Shown here: positions 28,493 to 37,352 of the stretch, piece by piece
How the letters are laid out: the number at the start of each line of letters is the position of its first letter
Position numbering within the stretch: position 1 is the first letter of the stretch
DNA from: an uncultured Mediterraneibacter sp.
GTDB lineage: Bacteria; Bacillota; Clostridia; Lachnospirales; Lachnospiraceae
DNA: 41,057 nucleotides
NCBI GenBank assembly: GCA_934418295.1
Contig: CAKRWZ010000006.1
Location: 1-41,057, forward strand
Reading direction: 5' to 3'
Made by a program: the position numbers and the translations under genes
Notes under the pieces: generated by a model
The model's input: the letters and a program-made list of their open reading frames with translations, nothing else
What the model was told of the DNA's origin: nothing
Database searches by the model: none

Positions 28493-31400
28493 TCAGGCCT
28501 CCTTTTCCACACCCATGGTCACACTTTCGCCGTTGATATTCCATTCTTTTACATAACCCTTCGGCTCTGCTTTTTCCACGGCCTTGGCCAGGACTTCCCC
28601 GCCGATCTCTGCCTGATTCTCTGCGAAGATCTCTTCCGCTTTCTCAGAACCTTTATATGTGACGTTGATCTTATCCGTCACTTCAAATCCGGCTTCTTTT
28701 CTCATGGTCTGGATCTTGCTGATCAGCTCTCTTACGAAGCCTTCTTTCAAAAGTTCCGGCGTCAGATTCGTATCCAGTACAACGGTGATTCCATTATTGT
28801 TTTCGGAAACATATCCTTCTGTCTGCGTCATATCGATCAGAAGATCTTCTTCCGCCAGTACAATGTCCTGTCCGTTTACTTCAAAGCGCAGCATTCCGTC
28901 TTTTTTCAGGGTATCCATCGCAGCATTTCCATCCACCTCAGACAGATATTTTTTGATGCCGCCCAGCTGTTTTCCGTATTTCGGCCCCACTGTCTTCAGC
29001 TGCGGTTTGAAAGTATAAGAAGTAAAGTCTCTTACATCCTCTACAAACTGAAGTGCTTTGACATTCAGTTCTTCTTTGACAATCTGCTGATAAAACTCAG
29101 GCAGATCAAACTCTGCTTTGACAAACATCTGTCCCACCGGCTGACGGTTTTTGATGTTGGCATTATTTCTGCAGGCACGTCCCATCACAACCAGCTTCAG
29201 CACGTTGTCCATGTTGGCCTCCAGCTCCTTGTCGATATAAGCAGTCTCCACCTTCGGGTAATCACACAGATGGATACTTACCGGTGCGGTCTCATCCAGG
29301 CTTCTTACCAGATTCTGATAAATCTGCTCTGTCATAAACGGAATCATCGGCGCTGCTACTTTTGACACTGTCACGAGCGCTGTATACAAGGTCATGTATG
29401 CATTGATCTTATCCTGCTCCATTCCCTTTGCCCAGAAACGCTCTCTGCTGCGGCGTACATACCAGTTACTCATATCATCCACAAAATCCTGCAATGCTCT
29501 TGCCGTCTCCGGAATCTGATAATTAGACAAACCGTCATCTACCTCCTGTACCAGGGTGTTCAGCCTGGACAGCAGCCATTTATCCATAACCGAAAGCTTG
29601 TCGTATTCTAATTTATATTTTGTAGCATCGAAATTATCGATGTTTGCATACAATACGAAAAATGCATAGGTATTCCACAGGGTTCCCATGAATTTCCGCT
29701 GTCCTTCCATAACAGCCTTGCCGTGGAAACGGTTCGGCAGCCACGGAGCAGAATTGCTGTAGAAATACCAGCGGATCGCATCTGCACCATACTCTTCCAG
29801 TGCCTCAAACGGATCCACCGCATTTCCTTTGGATTTACTCATCTTCTGTCCGTTTTCATCCTGTACATGTCCCAGAACGATTACATTCTTATACGGCGCT
29901 TTGTTGAAAATCAATGTGGATACCGCCAGCAGCGAATAGAACCAGCCTCTCGTCTGATCCACCGCTTCTGAAATAAAGTCTGCCGGGAACTGTTCCTCAA
30001 ACAGCTCCTTGTTTTCAAACGGATAATGATGCTGTGCAAAAGGCATGGAGCCGGAGTCAAACCAGCAGTCGATCACTTCCGGAACTCTGTGCATCTCGCC
30101 GCCGCACTTCGGGCATTTTACGGATACCTGGTCAATGTAAGGACGATGCAGCTCAATATCCTCCGGACAATTATCGGACATAGCTTTCAACTCTTCAATG
30201 CTTCCGATGGCATGCTGATGGCCGCACTCACATTCCCAGATATTCAGCGGAGTACCCCAATAACGGTTTCTGCTGATGCCCCAATCCTGAACATTCTCAA
30301 GCCAGTCTCCGAAACGACCTTTTCCGATGCTCTTCGGGATCCAATTGATGGTGTTGTTGTTCGCAATCAACTCATCTTTCACTGCCGTCATCTTGATAAA
30401 CCAAGACTCTCTTGCGTAATAGATCAACGGAGTGTCGCATCTCCAGCAATGCGGATAGCTATGCTCAAACCTCGGTGCATCAAAAAGCTGCCCTCTTGCG
30501 TCCAGGTCTTTAAGCACCTCCGGATCCGCTTTCTTTACGAATAATCCGGCGAACGGCGTCGTCGCATCCATATTTCCTCTCTCGTCTACCAGCTGTACAA
30601 ACGGCAGATCATAATCCCGTCCGACTCTGGCATCGTCTTCACCAAAGGCCGGTGCAATATGGACGACTCCGGTACCGTCTGTCAGTGTTACATAGGTATC
30701 GCAGACCACATAAAAGGCTTTTTTGTGCTGCTTTTCTGCTGCGTCTGCCGCACACTGATACAATGGCTCATATTCTTTATATTCCAAATCTTTTCCGGTG
30801 TAAGTCTCCAGTACTTCATAAGCCGGTTTTCCTTCTTCTGCCAGAGGACCCAACACCTTATCCAGCAGCGCCTCTGCCATATAATAGGTGTACCCGTCCA
30901 CACATTTTACCTTGACATAGGACTCGTCCGGATTCATACACAGCGCCAGGTTGGACGGCAAAGTCCAAGGTGTCGTGGTCCATGCGAGAATATACGCGTC
31001 CTCGTCCTTTACCTTAAAACGCACGATAGCGGAACGCTCTTTTACATCCTTATAGCCCTGGGCAACCTCCTGTGCAGAAAGCGGCGTGCCGCAGCGCGGG
31101 CAATAAGGTACGATCTTAAATCCCTTATACAGCAGCCCTTTTTCCCAGATCTGCTTCAGCGCCCACCATTCAGACTCGATAAAGCTGTTGTGGTACGTAA
31201 CATAAGGATTGTCCATATCTGCCCAGAAGCCGACTGTGTTGGAGAAATCCTCCCACATTCCTTTGTATTTCCAGACACTTTCTTTACATTTATTGATAAA
31301 CGGCTCCAGACCATACTCCTCGATCTGCTCTTTTCCGTCCAGCCCCAGACTCTTTTCTACTTCCAGCTCTACCGGAAGACCATGAGTATCCCAGCCTGCT

Positions 31401-31645
31401 TTACGCGGGACCATATAGCCTTTCATGGTGCGGAAACGCGGGATCATATCTTTGATGACACGCGTCAGCACATGACCGATATGCGGCTTTCCGTTGGCTG
31501 TCGGAGGTCCGTCATAGAAAATATATTCCGGACAGCCCTCTCTTTCTTTCATGCTCTTCTGGAAAATCTGATTGTCTTCCCAGAATTTTTCCACTTCTTT
31601 TTCACGATCTACAAACCTCAAGTCTGTAGGCACTTTTTTGTACAT
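28493..31645 (-). CDS. ileS: Isoleucyl-tRNA synthetase, long type
   Basis: The protein has 1050 residues, a class I synthetase of the longer type (IleS2-like), lacking the typical zinc finger end of the shorter bacterial enzymes. Motifs: GKPHIGHVLTRVIKD (HIGH), WDTHGLPVE, the editing domain (about 200-400, AWTTTPWTLPSNLAL), and KMSKSKGNAVDP (KMSKS). The start at ATG 31645 (MYKKVPTDLRF) is preferred because AAGGAT is upstream and homologues begin there; a longer frame to 31690 would add MATTETAKIKKGWKD, which comes from a repeated leader sequence. A T-box riboswitch with an AUC specifier controls it. Confidence 0.96.
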   Translation of the reverse strand: MYKKVPTDLRFVDREKEVEKFWEDNQIFQKSMKEREGCPEYIFYDGPPTANGKPHIGHVLTRVIKDMIPRFRTMKGYMVPRKAGWDTHGLPVELEVEKSLGLDGKEQIEEYGLEPFINKCKESVWKYKGMWEDFSNTVGFWADMDNPYVTYHNSFIESEWWALKQIWEKGLLYKGFKIVPYCPRCGTPLSAQEVAQGYKDVKERSAIVRFKVKDEDAYILAWTTTPWTLPSNLALCMNPDESYVKVKCVDGYTYYMAEALLDKVLGPLAEEGKPAYEVLETYTGKDLEYKEYEPLYQCAADAAEKQHKKAFYVVCDTYVTLTDGTGVVHIAPAFGEDDARVGRDYDLPFVQLVDERGNMDATTPFAGLFVKKADPEVLKDLDARGQLFDAPRFEHSYPHCWRCDTPLIYYARESWFIKMTAVKDELIANNNTINWIPKSIGKGRFGDWLENVQDWGISRNRYWGTPLNIWECECGHQHAIGSIEELKAMSDNCPEDIELHRPYIDQVSVKCPKCGGEMHRVPEVIDCWFDSGSMPFAQHHYPFENKELFEEQFPADFISEAVDQTRGWFYSLLAVSTLIFNKAPYKNVIVLGHVQDENGQKMSKSKGNAVDPFEALEEYGADAIRWYFYSNSAPWLPNRFHGKAVMEGQRKFMGTLWNTYAFFVLYANIDNFDATKYKLEYDKLSVMDKWLLSRLNTLVQEVDDGLSNYQIPETARALQDFVDDMSNWYVRRSRERFWAKGMEQDKINAYMTLYTALVTVSKVAAPMIPFMTEQIYQNLVRSLDETAPVSIHLCDYPKVETAYIDKELEANMDNVLKLVVMGRACRNNANIKNRQPVGQMFVKAEFDLPEFYQQIVKEELNVKALQFVEDVRDFTSYTFKPQLKTVGPKYGKQLGGIKKYLSEVDGNAAMDTLKKDGMLRFEVNGQDIVLAEEDLLIDMTQTEGYVSENNNGITVVLDTNLTPELLKEGFVRELISKIQTMRKEAGFEVTDKINVTYKGSEKAEEIFAENQAEIGGEVLAKAVEKAEPKGYVKEWNINGESVTMGVEKEA

Positions 31646-31680
31646 ATCCTTCCATCCTTTCTTTATTTTGGCTGTTTCTG

Positions 31681-31791
31681 TCGTCGCCATACAATCGCCG
31701 GAAGTGCCGCCTGCACATTCCGGGATTGTCGGCGGTCGTCAAGATCTCAAACACATTTGGGAGTTCGGACTTTGACTCGTCGCCATACAAA
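31681..31791 (-). repeat. 14-nt direct repeat and hairpin between T-box and ileS
   Basis: TCGTCGCCATACAA occurs at 31681-31694 and again at 31778-31791, 97 bases apart. On the minus strand each copy gives ATGGCGACGA; the upstream one opens a 15-codon frame (MATSQSPNSQMCLRS). Between them lies a long hairpin (ACAATCCCGGAA..GTGC with GCAC..TTCCGGcGATTGT). No U-tract follows, so it is not a terminator. Confidence 0.7.
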
Positions 31792-32051
31792 AAGGCTTCC
31801 GCCCTGCAACAGGACGAAAGCCGAACGCGATCGCTACCACCTCTTACAACATACGTCAAGATCTACGTCTCTGATATGCGTTCCGATAACGGCGGAAAAC
31901 CGGCGGCTCTTACTCAAATTTCAGAATCCGCAGCTCAGAAGTGATCTTCAAAAAAATCTTACTCGCACCGGTCTCACACCTCCACCGGCTCGCTGTTCCT
32001 TTCAGATAAATTCTACTGTCTTCATCACAGCCTGTTCTTATGCTCAAATAC
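31787..32051 (-). ncRNA. T-box riboswitch for ileS (Ile specifier AUC)
   Basis: The leader begins just after the promoter at 32058-32086. It shows the Stem I elements (ACAGTAGAA bulge, GAACAGCGAGCCGG then GGTGTGAGACCGGTG), a specifier loop GAAGATCACTTCTGAG with the Ile codon ATC, the T-box/antiterminator sequence AGAGGTGGTAGCG (about 31829-31841), and a terminator stem (GGCTTTCGTCCTG with CAGGGCGGAAGCC) followed by TTTTTG at 31792-31787. Uncharged tRNA-Ile should stabilise the antiterminator and allow ileS expression. Together with 31646-31786 this fills the gene-free stretch. Confidence 0.92.
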
Positions 32052-32057
32052 GAGTTC

Positions 32058-32093
32058 ATTATAGAAAGAAACCCTTGAATAGTCAAGGGTTTC
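32058..32093 (-). promoter_or_regulatory. ileS promoter overlapping the putP terminator
   Basis: TTGACT (32086-32081) and TATAAT (32063-32058) have 17-base spacing and drive the T-box leader. The same bases form a perfect 11-bp hairpin (arms 32083-32093 and 32068-32078, loop of 4) followed by TTTCT, fitting an intrinsic terminator for putP. Confidence 0.85.
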
Positions 32094-32149
32094 CGTCAAC
32101 TTTTCACGGCTTTCGCCGGATTGCATCTTAAAAAAGATCATATATTCCG

Positions 32150-33685
32150 TTACATTTTTTCTACTTCTTCAAAAACATCCACGATTTCCTTCTCCGGAGC
32201 CTTTGTTGCCAGACTGACGATGATGATCGCTGCCAGCGCCAGAAGAAACGCCGGAAGTAATTCATAAATATCCAGCACCGTTCCTGCAAAGCTGGTACGG
32301 ATCACAAATTTCCAGAAGAACACCATCACCCCGCCCGTAAGCATTCCTGCAATCGCACCGTTTCTGTTTGCTCTTTTCCAGAACAACGCACACAGGACTA
32401 CCGGTCCGAATACGGCGCCGAATCCTGCCCATGCAAAGGATACGATCCGGAATACGGAGCTGTTGGGGTCTCTTGCAAGGAAGATCGCAACGATAGAGAT
32501 TGCAACGACGGAAAGTCTTGCCAGCCACATGGATGCCTTCTGAGAAAGTTTTACTTTGAAAACTTCCTGTACCAGATTCTGAGAAATACTGGAAGCTGCC
32601 GCCAACAGCTGGGAATCTGCCGTAGACATCGTAGATGCCAGGATTCCTGCCAGGATGATACCTCCGGTCACAGCCGGGATCCATCCGTAAGTACTGATTA
32701 CTTTTGCAATATCAACAATGATGGTTTCTCCTGCAGATGCACTTTCGTAAGTAGGAAGTACTCCGTTTTTCATCAGAGAAAATCCGATCACACCGATCAA
32801 AATCGCAACTGCCATGGAGATCACTACCCAGATACTTGCCACCCGGCGGGATGTTTTCAATTTCTTTTCATCCTCGATCGCCATAAACCGGAGCAGAATG
32901 TGGGGCATTCCGAAATATCCCAGCCCCCAGGCCAAAGTAGAAAATACTGCCAACGCTCCATAGGAAGTAGTCGTCTGTGTCACCACATCAAATCCTTTGA
33001 ACAGATTCAGATAGCCATCCATATTCTTTACGTTTTCAAATACCTGCGGGAAGCCATGTACAACACCCTCACCAAAACCAACTACTACAAACAACGCGAT
33101 AGTCATAATGATACTCTGGATAAAGTCTGTCGTAGACGCTGCCAAAAATCCTCCCAGTGTACAATACACGATGATGACAGCCGCACTGATCAGCATTGCT
33201 GTCATATAATCCATATTAAAAAGAGAGGAAAAAAGTTTTCCGCAGGCTGCAAAACCGGACGCTGTGTACGGAATGAAAAAGATTACGATCATAACCGCCG
33301 CGATCAGCGTCAGGATATGTGCCTTATCACCAAAACGCTTTGCAAAAAAGTCCGGTATCGTAAATGCGTCAATTTTATGAGAATAAATCCGCAGTCGCTT
33401 TGCCACAAACAACCAGTTTAAATAAGTCCCGATCGCCAGACCCGTTGCCGTCCATACAGCCTCCGGAAGTCCGCCCATCATCGCTACTGCCGGCAATCCC
33501 ATCAACAGCCATCCGCTCATATCGGAAGCCTCGGCGCTCATTGCCGTCACTAACGGTCCCAGCTTTCGTCCCCCCAAATAAAAATCACTGGATGTCTTGT
33601 TCTTTCCGGATACCATAAACCCAATTCCGATCATGCCCAACATATAAACACAGATCGTGGCAAAGATAATCCCATCATGTACCAT
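32150..33685 (-). CDS. putP: Sodium/proline symporter
   Basis: The protein has 511 residues and about 13 membrane helices, an SSS family (SLC5) transporter. PutP features: DFYLGGRKLGPLVTAMSAEASDMSGWLLMGLP in helices 2-3, NWLFVAKRLRIYSHK, and the sodium-site region in helix 8 (GGIILAGILASTMSTADSQLLAAASS). It imports proline with sodium for nutrition or osmoprotection. The ATG at 33685 follows AAGGAGAG; the frame extending to 33763 would pass through the promoter. No proline catabolic genes are next to it. Confidence 0.93.
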   Translation of the reverse strand: MVHDGIIFATICVYMLGMIGIGFMVSGKNKTSSDFYLGGRKLGPLVTAMSAEASDMSGWLLMGLPAVAMMGGLPEAVWTATGLAIGTYLNWLFVAKRLRIYSHKIDAFTIPDFFAKRFGDKAHILTLIAAVMIVIFFIPYTASGFAACGKLFSSLFNMDYMTAMLISAAVIIVYCTLGGFLAASTTDFIQSIIMTIALFVVVGFGEGVVHGFPQVFENVKNMDGYLNLFKGFDVVTQTTTSYGALAVFSTLAWGLGYFGMPHILLRFMAIEDEKKLKTSRRVASIWVVISMAVAILIGVIGFSLMKNGVLPTYESASAGETIIVDIAKVISTYGWIPAVTGGIILAGILASTMSTADSQLLAAASSISQNLVQEVFKVKLSQKASMWLARLSVVAISIVAIFLARDPNSSVFRIVSFAWAGFGAVFGPVVLCALFWKRANRNGAIAGMLTGGVMVFFWKFVIRTSFAGTVLDIYELLPAFLLALAAIIIVSLATKAPEKEIVDVFEEVEKM

Positions 33686-33734
33686 ATTTTCTCTCTCCTT
33701 TTGTATAACATTCCTTGTTGCATAAATAAGCATT

Positions 33735-33763
33735 ATTATAACATATGCTTCCTGCTGATTCAA
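33735..33763 (-). promoter_or_regulatory. Promoter of putP
   Basis: TTGAAT (33763-33758) and an extended -10 (TGTTATAAT, TATAAT at 33740-33735) with 17-base spacing. The -35 overlaps the stop codon of the upstream carboxypeptidase gene. Confidence 0.8.
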
Positions 33764-35154
33764 ACACTTCTTTTCTCGTCCTTCGACTTTCTTTTCTCGC
33801 CCCTCAACTTTCTGCGTCTGCTCCGTATCCGTTTTCTCTTTTCCCGTAAGACCAAGGTGACGACAAGAATGGATACCGATAACACGCCCAGTATAATCAG
33901 AATAATTTTCTGCATATTTATACTTTCTGTCTTTTCTGCTTTCTCTTTCACCTTCACCACGGTCGGGTCAGATATTTTTTTTACTTCCTTATAATAAGAC
34001 GGTTTTAAAATGACATCCGCCGTTCCTGCCGTTTGCCCATGATACGTATAGGTCAGAACCGCCTGCCGTTTTTTCCCGCCTTCCGCCAGCTGATATTCTA
34101 TCTGCAAGTCTTTCGGATCTGCACCCTTTGGAAGCGTCAGGACCGGCTCCTCTGTCAGACACTTTTCCACCTGATCCTCTTTCAGATAGTCTTTCATGGA
34201 AACATGCCTGAACCCGGAAAATGCATAATCAAACATAGCTGTCGTATCTGTGTAAGCCACGCCGCCAAAGGAGCGCAGATTCACACAGACCAGACGCATC
34301 CCATCCTTTTCTGCAAAGGTCACCAGTGTCGTCCTGGCCTGATCCGTAAACCCGGTTTTCCCTCCGGTACAATATGGGTAATAATATTGATTTTGCTCAT
34401 ACAACATTTTGTGATTCTGCTGGAAAGTTCTGGATTCCTCTATCAGGTTTGTCGGCGGGATCGTATATTGCAGCGTCTGTGTGATCGTCCGGAATGCCTC
34501 CTTTGGATATACAGCTGCTCCGATCAGCGCCATATCATAGGCAGTGGTGTAATGCTGCTCATCATGCAGCCCATTGGCATTGGTCCAGTGGGAATTTTTA
34601 CACCCTAATTCTGCAGAACGCTCATTCATCTTTTGGATAAATGCATCGTATCCGCCGCCCAGTCGGTTTCCCACGCTTTCCGCCACTGCATAGGAAACTT
34701 CATTTGCTGAAGCCAGGAGTACCGCATACAGCGCATCCTGCAGAGAGATCACCTCGCCCGGATGCATTCCGATATGTGCATCCCCATACTCCAAAAAATC
34801 TACACTGGCCTGGGAAAAAGAAACCTCATCTGTCAGCTCTGCATTTTCCAGCGCAATCAGAGTGGTCAGGATCTTGGTAATACTGGCCGGGTAATGCTGC
34901 ACATCGATCCGCTTTCCATAAAGGATCGCCTTACTGTCAATATCCATCACGATGGCCGAATCTGCATAAACGCCCGGTCCCTGGGGCCACCCTTCCACTG
35001 AGTTTGTTTCCGGCGGGACCGCCAGACTGGCCGCCTTTTCCGCCTCCACCGGATCCGGCTGCTCCTGTTCTTCCTCTGCCCGAACGGTTGCCGTAAATGA
35101 CTGTGTAAAAAGCAGACACGCAGTCAAAAACCCTGCTAAAATCCTCCGCTTCAT
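33760..35154 (-). CDS. D-alanyl-D-alanine carboxypeptidase (S11, DacF-like)
   Basis: The protein has 464 residues: a signal peptide (ILAGFLTACLLFTQSFTATVRAE), the penicillin-binding domain (about 55-300) with SITK (SxxK nucleophile), SANE (SxN) and GGKTGF (KTG), a C-terminal beta domain (about 300-390), and a final membrane anchor (IILIILGVLSVSILVVTLVL) followed by a very basic tail (about 30 residues rich in Arg and Lys). It trims the terminal D-Ala of wall pentapeptides outside the membrane. The ATG at 35154 lies one base after the isomerase stop, with AGAGGAG upstream. Real membrane helices at S11 C termini are less usual than amphipathic anchors. Confidence 0.94.
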   Translation of the reverse strand: MKRRILAGFLTACLLFTQSFTATVRAEEEQEQPDPVEAEKAASLAVPPETNSVEGWPQGPGVYADSAIVMDIDSKAILYGKRIDVQHYPASITKILTTLIALENAELTDEVSFSQASVDFLEYGDAHIGMHPGEVISLQDALYAVLLASANEVSYAVAESVGNRLGGGYDAFIQKMNERSAELGCKNSHWTNANGLHDEQHYTTAYDMALIGAAVYPKEAFRTITQTLQYTIPPTNLIEESRTFQQNHKMLYEQNQYYYPYCTGGKTGFTDQARTTLVTFAEKDGMRLVCVNLRSFGGVAYTDTTAMFDYAFSGFRHVSMKDYLKEDQVEKCLTEEPVLTLPKGADPKDLQIEYQLAEGGKKRQAVLTYTYHGQTAGTADVILKPSYYKEVKKISDPTVVKVKEKAEKTESINMQKIILIILGVLSVSILVVTLVLREKRKRIRSRRRKLRGEKRKSKDEKRSV

Positions 35155-35155
35155 T

Positions 35156-35971
35156 TTACCGCTCCTCTACCTCTTTCTTTTCCATTTCCATTTTCTTTTT
35201 GTCAGCTTCCAGAGCGTTTTGGATCAGGATCCGGAACCGATCTGCATCCCATGCCGCTCTGCCCACAAACAAACCGTCTATGGATTCCTGTACGATCAAC
35301 TCTTTTGCATTCTCCGCATTTACGCTTCCTCCGTACAATACCGGGATCTGTCCTGCCGCTTCTTGGTACAGCTCTCCCAGCACCTCCTTGATCGCTTTGT
35401 GCATTTTTTCTGCGTAATCTGCTGTGGCAGGCGTTCCGCCCACTCCGATAGACCAGACCGGCTCATAGGCCACCCACACATTTCCCAGCTGTTCCTCGGA
35501 AACGCCGCGCAGACCTCTTTTGATCTGAATCCGCAAGATTTCTTCGCTGATCCCGTCTTCCTTTTGTTCTGCCGTCTCGCCGATACACAAAAGAGGTGTG
35601 ATGCCGTGGGAAAGTGCCGCTTTGACCTTCTGGTTTTCCTCCCGGTCCGTTTCTCCGAATACATGGCGTCTTTCCGAATGCCCGATCATCACCAGATCCG
35701 CACCGGTTTCTTCCAGCATTACCGGAGAGATCTCCCCTGTAAACTGCCCTTCATCCGCCCAGGACATGTTCTGCGCCCCGATCCGGATCCGCTCTGTATC
35801 CACCGCCTCTGCTGCCGCCGCCAGAGACGTATAAGAAGGCAAAATAAATAGCTGGACCTGATCCTTGTCGATCTCTTTTGTATTTTCCTCCAGTCTTTGA
35901 AGATAATGTACAGTTTCCGAAACTGTCTTATACATTTTTAAGTTGCTTCCGATATAAAGTTTCTTTTTCAT
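35156..35971 (-). CDS. tpiA: Triosephosphate isomerase family protein
   Basis: The protein has 271 residues. The TIM barrel has catalytic residues in place: Asn and Lys in GSNLKMYK, His in MIGHSERRHVFGE, and Glu in VAYEPVWSIG, then GGSVNAENA and FVGRAAWDADRF for phosphate binding. The N-terminal GSNLKMYK and the loop SIGVGGTPAT differ from the common GNWKMN and AIGTGKTAT. This is typical of TIM paralogues that act on other sugar phosphates (for example tetrulose phosphates), so the substrate is uncertain. The start at ATG 35971 follows AAGGAGG. It is followed without a gap by the carboxypeptidase gene. Confidence 0.85.
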   Translation of the reverse strand: MKKKLYIGSNLKMYKTVSETVHYLQRLEENTKEIDKDQVQLFILPSYTSLAAAAEAVDTERIRIGAQNMSWADEGQFTGEISPVMLEETGADLVMIGHSERRHVFGETDREENQKVKAALSHGITPLLCIGETAEQKEDGISEEILRIQIKRGLRGVSEEQLGNVWVAYEPVWSIGVGGTPATADYAEKMHKAIKEVLGELYQEAAGQIPVLYGGSVNAENAKELIVQESIDGLFVGRAAWDADRFRILIQNALEADKKKMEMEKKEVEER

Positions 35972-36005
35972 CGTCTCTTTGCCCTCCTTTATTTCTCCTG
36001 GCATT

Positions 36006-36034
36006 ATTATAAACTACATTTCCTCTTTCTACAA
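36006..36034 (-). promoter_or_regulatory. Promoter of TIM-carboxypeptidase unit
   Basis: TTGTAG (36034-36029) and TATAAT (36011-36006) on the minus strand, 17-base spacing, 35 bases before the start. Confidence 0.75.
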
Positions 36035-36045
36035 CGATTGCCGGG

Positions 36046-36126
36046 TTTTATCGCATGCTTGGCAGCAAAAAGCCTCCGAATGTGCATCGGTCCAAAGGCC
36101 GAACGCATCCGAAGGCTTGTTTCTTT
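36046..36126. repeat. Intergenic repeat with long hairpin, copy B
   Basis: It shares TTTTATC-GCATGCTT-GGCAGC-AAAAAG with copies A and C (TTTTGYC-GTATGCTT-GRCAA..AAAAGG). It continues into a long stem on the minus strand (AAGCCTTCGGATG with CATTCGGAGGCTT, followed by TTTTTG), a good intrinsic terminator facing the TIM gene. Confidence 0.7.
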
Positions 36127-36190
36127 GTGTTTTGTTTTTCACATCACTGCTGGCAAAATCCACTATACAATTTGCAATTCTATTTTCTTT

Positions 36191-36575
36191 TTATTCATCA
36201 AATTCTTTTAAATCAATCCCGTAAATTTCTGTAAGAATGGAAATATAAGCATCCAATGCGTCTTCGATTTCTTTTACACTGACAGATTCTTTCTCTTGGT
36301 GGCAAAAATCTCCGTCTGCCGGACAATACATAATCGTCGGAATTCCGTGAAGTCCGCAAGTCATACTTCCGTCATTGCCGGGTTTGCTGTAATCAACCTC
36401 TACTTTTAAGCCAATTTTTTCCAATGCTTTGAACGTTTTCTGTGCATATACATTTTCGCTGCCGATTCTCCAGGCAGGATGCCATTTCTTTACTTTCTTT
36501 GTCATCCCGGTCCAAGAAGTCTCCTCAAAATATCTCGGCTCTACTGTTGCCTGAAAATCCGGGTTTTTAAAATCA
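36191..36575 (-). pseudogene. C-terminal remnant of an M20 (YgeY-type) metallohydrolase
   Basis: Only about the last 125 residues remain (from about VDFKNPDFQ through PRYFEETSW, KKWHPAWRIGSENVYAQKTF and GLHGIPTIMYCPADGDFCHQEKESV). This matches the C-terminal end of M20 hydrolases of the YgeY type, including the late His of the metal site in FCHQ. A full gene would be about 400 residues. The frame upstream loses any resemblance near 36575, where the luxR-type gene begins on the other strand. There is a possible ATG at 36505 but no ribosome site. It should be inactive. Confidence 0.75.
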
Positions 36576-36598
36576 ACAGTATTTCTGATCTGGATGAA

Positions 36599-37297
36599 AT
36601 GCGTTATGCCTTTATGGAATTTTTAAAGCTTTTGATTCCTTACGACATGATCACTTTTTATCTGGCAGATCCCGAAAAATATATGTGTTCTCCCATTGTG
36701 ATCGGCGGCGATTACGAAATCATCAACTCTTATCTGGATGATCTCGGACAGATTGACCCGAAAAGATGGATTTTTCTCTCCGGCCAAAACAAAGCCTTTC
36801 GAGAATCCGATCTGCTATCCGAGGAGCTTCGCAGTTCCCATATGTACTATATAAGAGCCTATCGTCCGCTTAACATCCATTACGGTGCGATTCTCTCACT
36901 TGCATACAACAATAAATTTGTCGACGTGGTATCTCTTTACCGCCCCTCCAACAAAACAGATTTTTCCGATCGGGATATTTTTGTTCTGGATGCTTTAAAA
37001 AAACACCTTGCACTTCGTCTTTACAAAGACATTTATCAGCAAGAGTATTCTGAAAAAAAGCGTGATTCTTTTCTTTTGGTTTTTACAGAACGATACAATC
37101 TTTCTGACCAGGAATCACAGATTGTTTCCTATCTGATAAACGGAGAAACCAATGAATCCATTTCCGAAAAACTGTTTATCAGTACCAGTACCTTAAAAAA
37201 ACACATCTCTAATATTTATAAAAAAACGAATGTGAAAAGCCGGGGTGAATTCTTTCACCTGGTTATGAAAGAACGAAAAAATAAAGCAGCATACTAA
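36599..37297 (+). CDS. LuxR-type transcription regulator, probably 5'-truncated
   Basis: The protein from ATG 36599 has 232 residues. An N-terminal GAF-like region (FLKLLIPYDMITFYLADPEKY .. RDIFVLDALKKHLALRL) is followed by a LuxR helix-turn-helix (YNLSDQESQIVSYLINGETNESIS, then STLKKHISNIYKKTNVKSRGE). The reading frame is open further upstream (KINSISDLDE, which looks like true family sequence), but no start codon with a ribosome site is found there, and that DNA belongs to the M20 remnant. The ATG used here has no good ribosome site. The gene has probably lost its 5' end and promoter. Confidence 0.7.
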   Translation: MRYAFMEFLKLLIPYDMITFYLADPEKYMCSPIVIGGDYEIINSYLDDLGQIDPKRWIFLSGQNKAFRESDLLSEELRSSHMYYIRAYRPLNIHYGAILSLAYNNKFVDVVSLYRPSNKTDFSDRDIFVLDALKKHLALRLYKDIYQQEYSEKKRDSFLLVFTERYNLSDQESQIVSYLINGETNESISEKLFISTSTLKKHISNIYKKTNVKSRGEFFHLVMKERKNKAAY

Positions 37298-37352
37298 AAT
37301 ACCATCACCTACAGAACCTGCCCCTGGCAGCTTCCTCCGGATGCATTGCAAC

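Noticed and set aside
27524..29365. 613-codon open frame on the plus strand opposite glgP/ileS
   Set aside because: It is antisense to two genes with clear catalytic motifs, has no family motif and spans their junction; a frame shadow.
30659..32131. 490-codon plus-strand open frame opposite ileS and its leader
   Set aside because: It covers ileS coding sequence and the T-box in antisense; no ribosome site or recognisable domain.
36479..36598. ATG 36479 as the start of the luxR-type gene
   Set aside because: The first about 30 residues read the M20 remnant in antisense and resemble nothing; no ribosome site.
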